From the NCBI GenBank assembly GCA_025927795.1, contig JAICKT010000089.1:1-12634 (forward strand): a stretch of DNA of 12,634 nt, read 5' to 3'. The notes under the pieces were generated by a model. It was not told the origin of the DNA, made no database searches, and was given only the letters and a program-made list of their open reading frames with translations. The position numbers and the translations under genes were made by a program. Below, piece by piece: positions 12,459-12,634 of this stretch (within the stretch, counting starts at the first letter, position 1; the number at the start of each line of letters is the position of its first letter). This DNA is from Parafilimonas sp. GTDB taxonomy: Bacteria; Bacteroidota; Bacteroidia; Chitinophagales; Chitinophagaceae.

Positions 12459-12634
12459 ATGGCAAAGCTTTCAAAAAAGAGAAAATTAGCAGAAGCTAAA
12501 ATTGATAAAAGCAAACAATATAATTTAAAAGATGCATCAACGCTGGTAAAGGAAATTAACACAGCAAAATTTGATGCTTCGGTTGACCTGCATATTCGTT
12601 TAGGTGTTGACCCTAAAAAAGCAGATCAGCAGGT
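12459..12634 (+). CDS. rplA: 50S ribosomal protein L1 (5' part, runs off the window)
   Basis: This ORF opens at the ATG at 12459 and continues to the window end with 58 complete codons. It begins MAKLSKKRKLAEAKID and contains KFDASVDLHIRLGVDPKKAD at about 37-56, the conserved first rRNA-binding region of L1. L1 forms the mobile L1 stalk at the E site and acts as the translational repressor of its own operon. The position directly after rplK is the universal bacterial order. The gene is truncated only by the window edge, so its completeness cannot be judged. Confidence 0.96.
   Translation, partial: MAKLSKKRKLAEAKIDKSKQYNLKDASTLVKEINTAKFDASVDLHIRLGVDPKKADQQ

Noticed and set aside
1..12634. CRISPR array, transposase, phage or toxin-antitoxin module
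   Set aside because: No regularly spaced repeats and no matching protein features; the repeats present are dispersed palindromes without coding capacity.

Overview
The window looks like a chromosomal segment of a low-GC member of the phylum Bacteroidota, most likely class Chitinophagia. The evidence is direct: -7 promoter elements of the Bacteroidota type (TAnnTTTG), A-rich start regions without Shine-Dalgarno sequences, a type IX secretion (T9SS) C-terminal sorting domain, and protein families with a typical Bacteroidota flavour (RecF, ExbB/ExbD, UbiA-like prenyltransferase, TrmH-like methyltransferase). Nearly all genes are chromosomal housekeeping genes. I see no CRISPR array, no transposase, no phage gene, no tRNA or rRNA, and no convincing new multigene defence or biosynthetic system.

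Layout. Positions 1-67 hold one end of a dispersed palindromic repeat. Positions 78-1761 (minus strand) hold recF and, just upstream, a Uma2-family nuclease gene whose promoter suggests a leaderless mRNA. Positions 1929-3046 (plus) are an exbB-exbD proton-channel pair; an AT-rich inverted repeat separates it from a convergent GtrA-family membrane protein gene (3208-3588, minus). Positions 3689-4516 (plus) are type I methionine aminopeptidase (map). A minus-strand run of six genes follows, reading from 8719 down to 4536: a TrmH/SpoU-type RNA methyltransferase, a secreted protein of unknown function, a UbiA-family prenyltransferase, ruvX, peptide deformylase (def), and a second exported unknown protein whose start overlaps the def stop by 4 bases. 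A second copy of the palindromic repeat and a clear intrinsic terminator lie at 8728-8861. Next come a T9SS-exported cupredoxin (8881-9777, minus) and a phosphosugar mutase (9867-11597, minus). A 397-bp divergent intergenic region leads to rplK (L11) and the start of rplA (L1), which runs off the window.

The genes do not form one pathway. There are local themes: N-terminal protein maturation (map and def, separated by one unknown gene and in opposite orientation), ribosome and RNA functions (the rRNA/tRNA-type methyltransferase, ruvX/YqgF, rplK-rplA), and the cell envelope (exbBD, three signal-peptide proteins, GtrA, prenyltransferase).

The most interesting material is non-coding. (1) The rplK leader can fold into a structure that closely mimics the L1-binding site of 23S rRNA, with a good promoter and a perfect palindrome just upstream. 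(2) A palindromic repeat family (core TCCCTTTAGGGA or CCCCTTTAGGGG) supplies the stop codon and the last residues of two unrelated genes; two inverted copies bound a 104-bp element that fills the whole ruvX-def gap. (3) Three genes have a -7 element exactly four bases from the ATG, which predicts leaderless transcripts. (4) A second repeat family with TCACGCAAAG ends sits next to recF and upstream of the methyltransferase gene.
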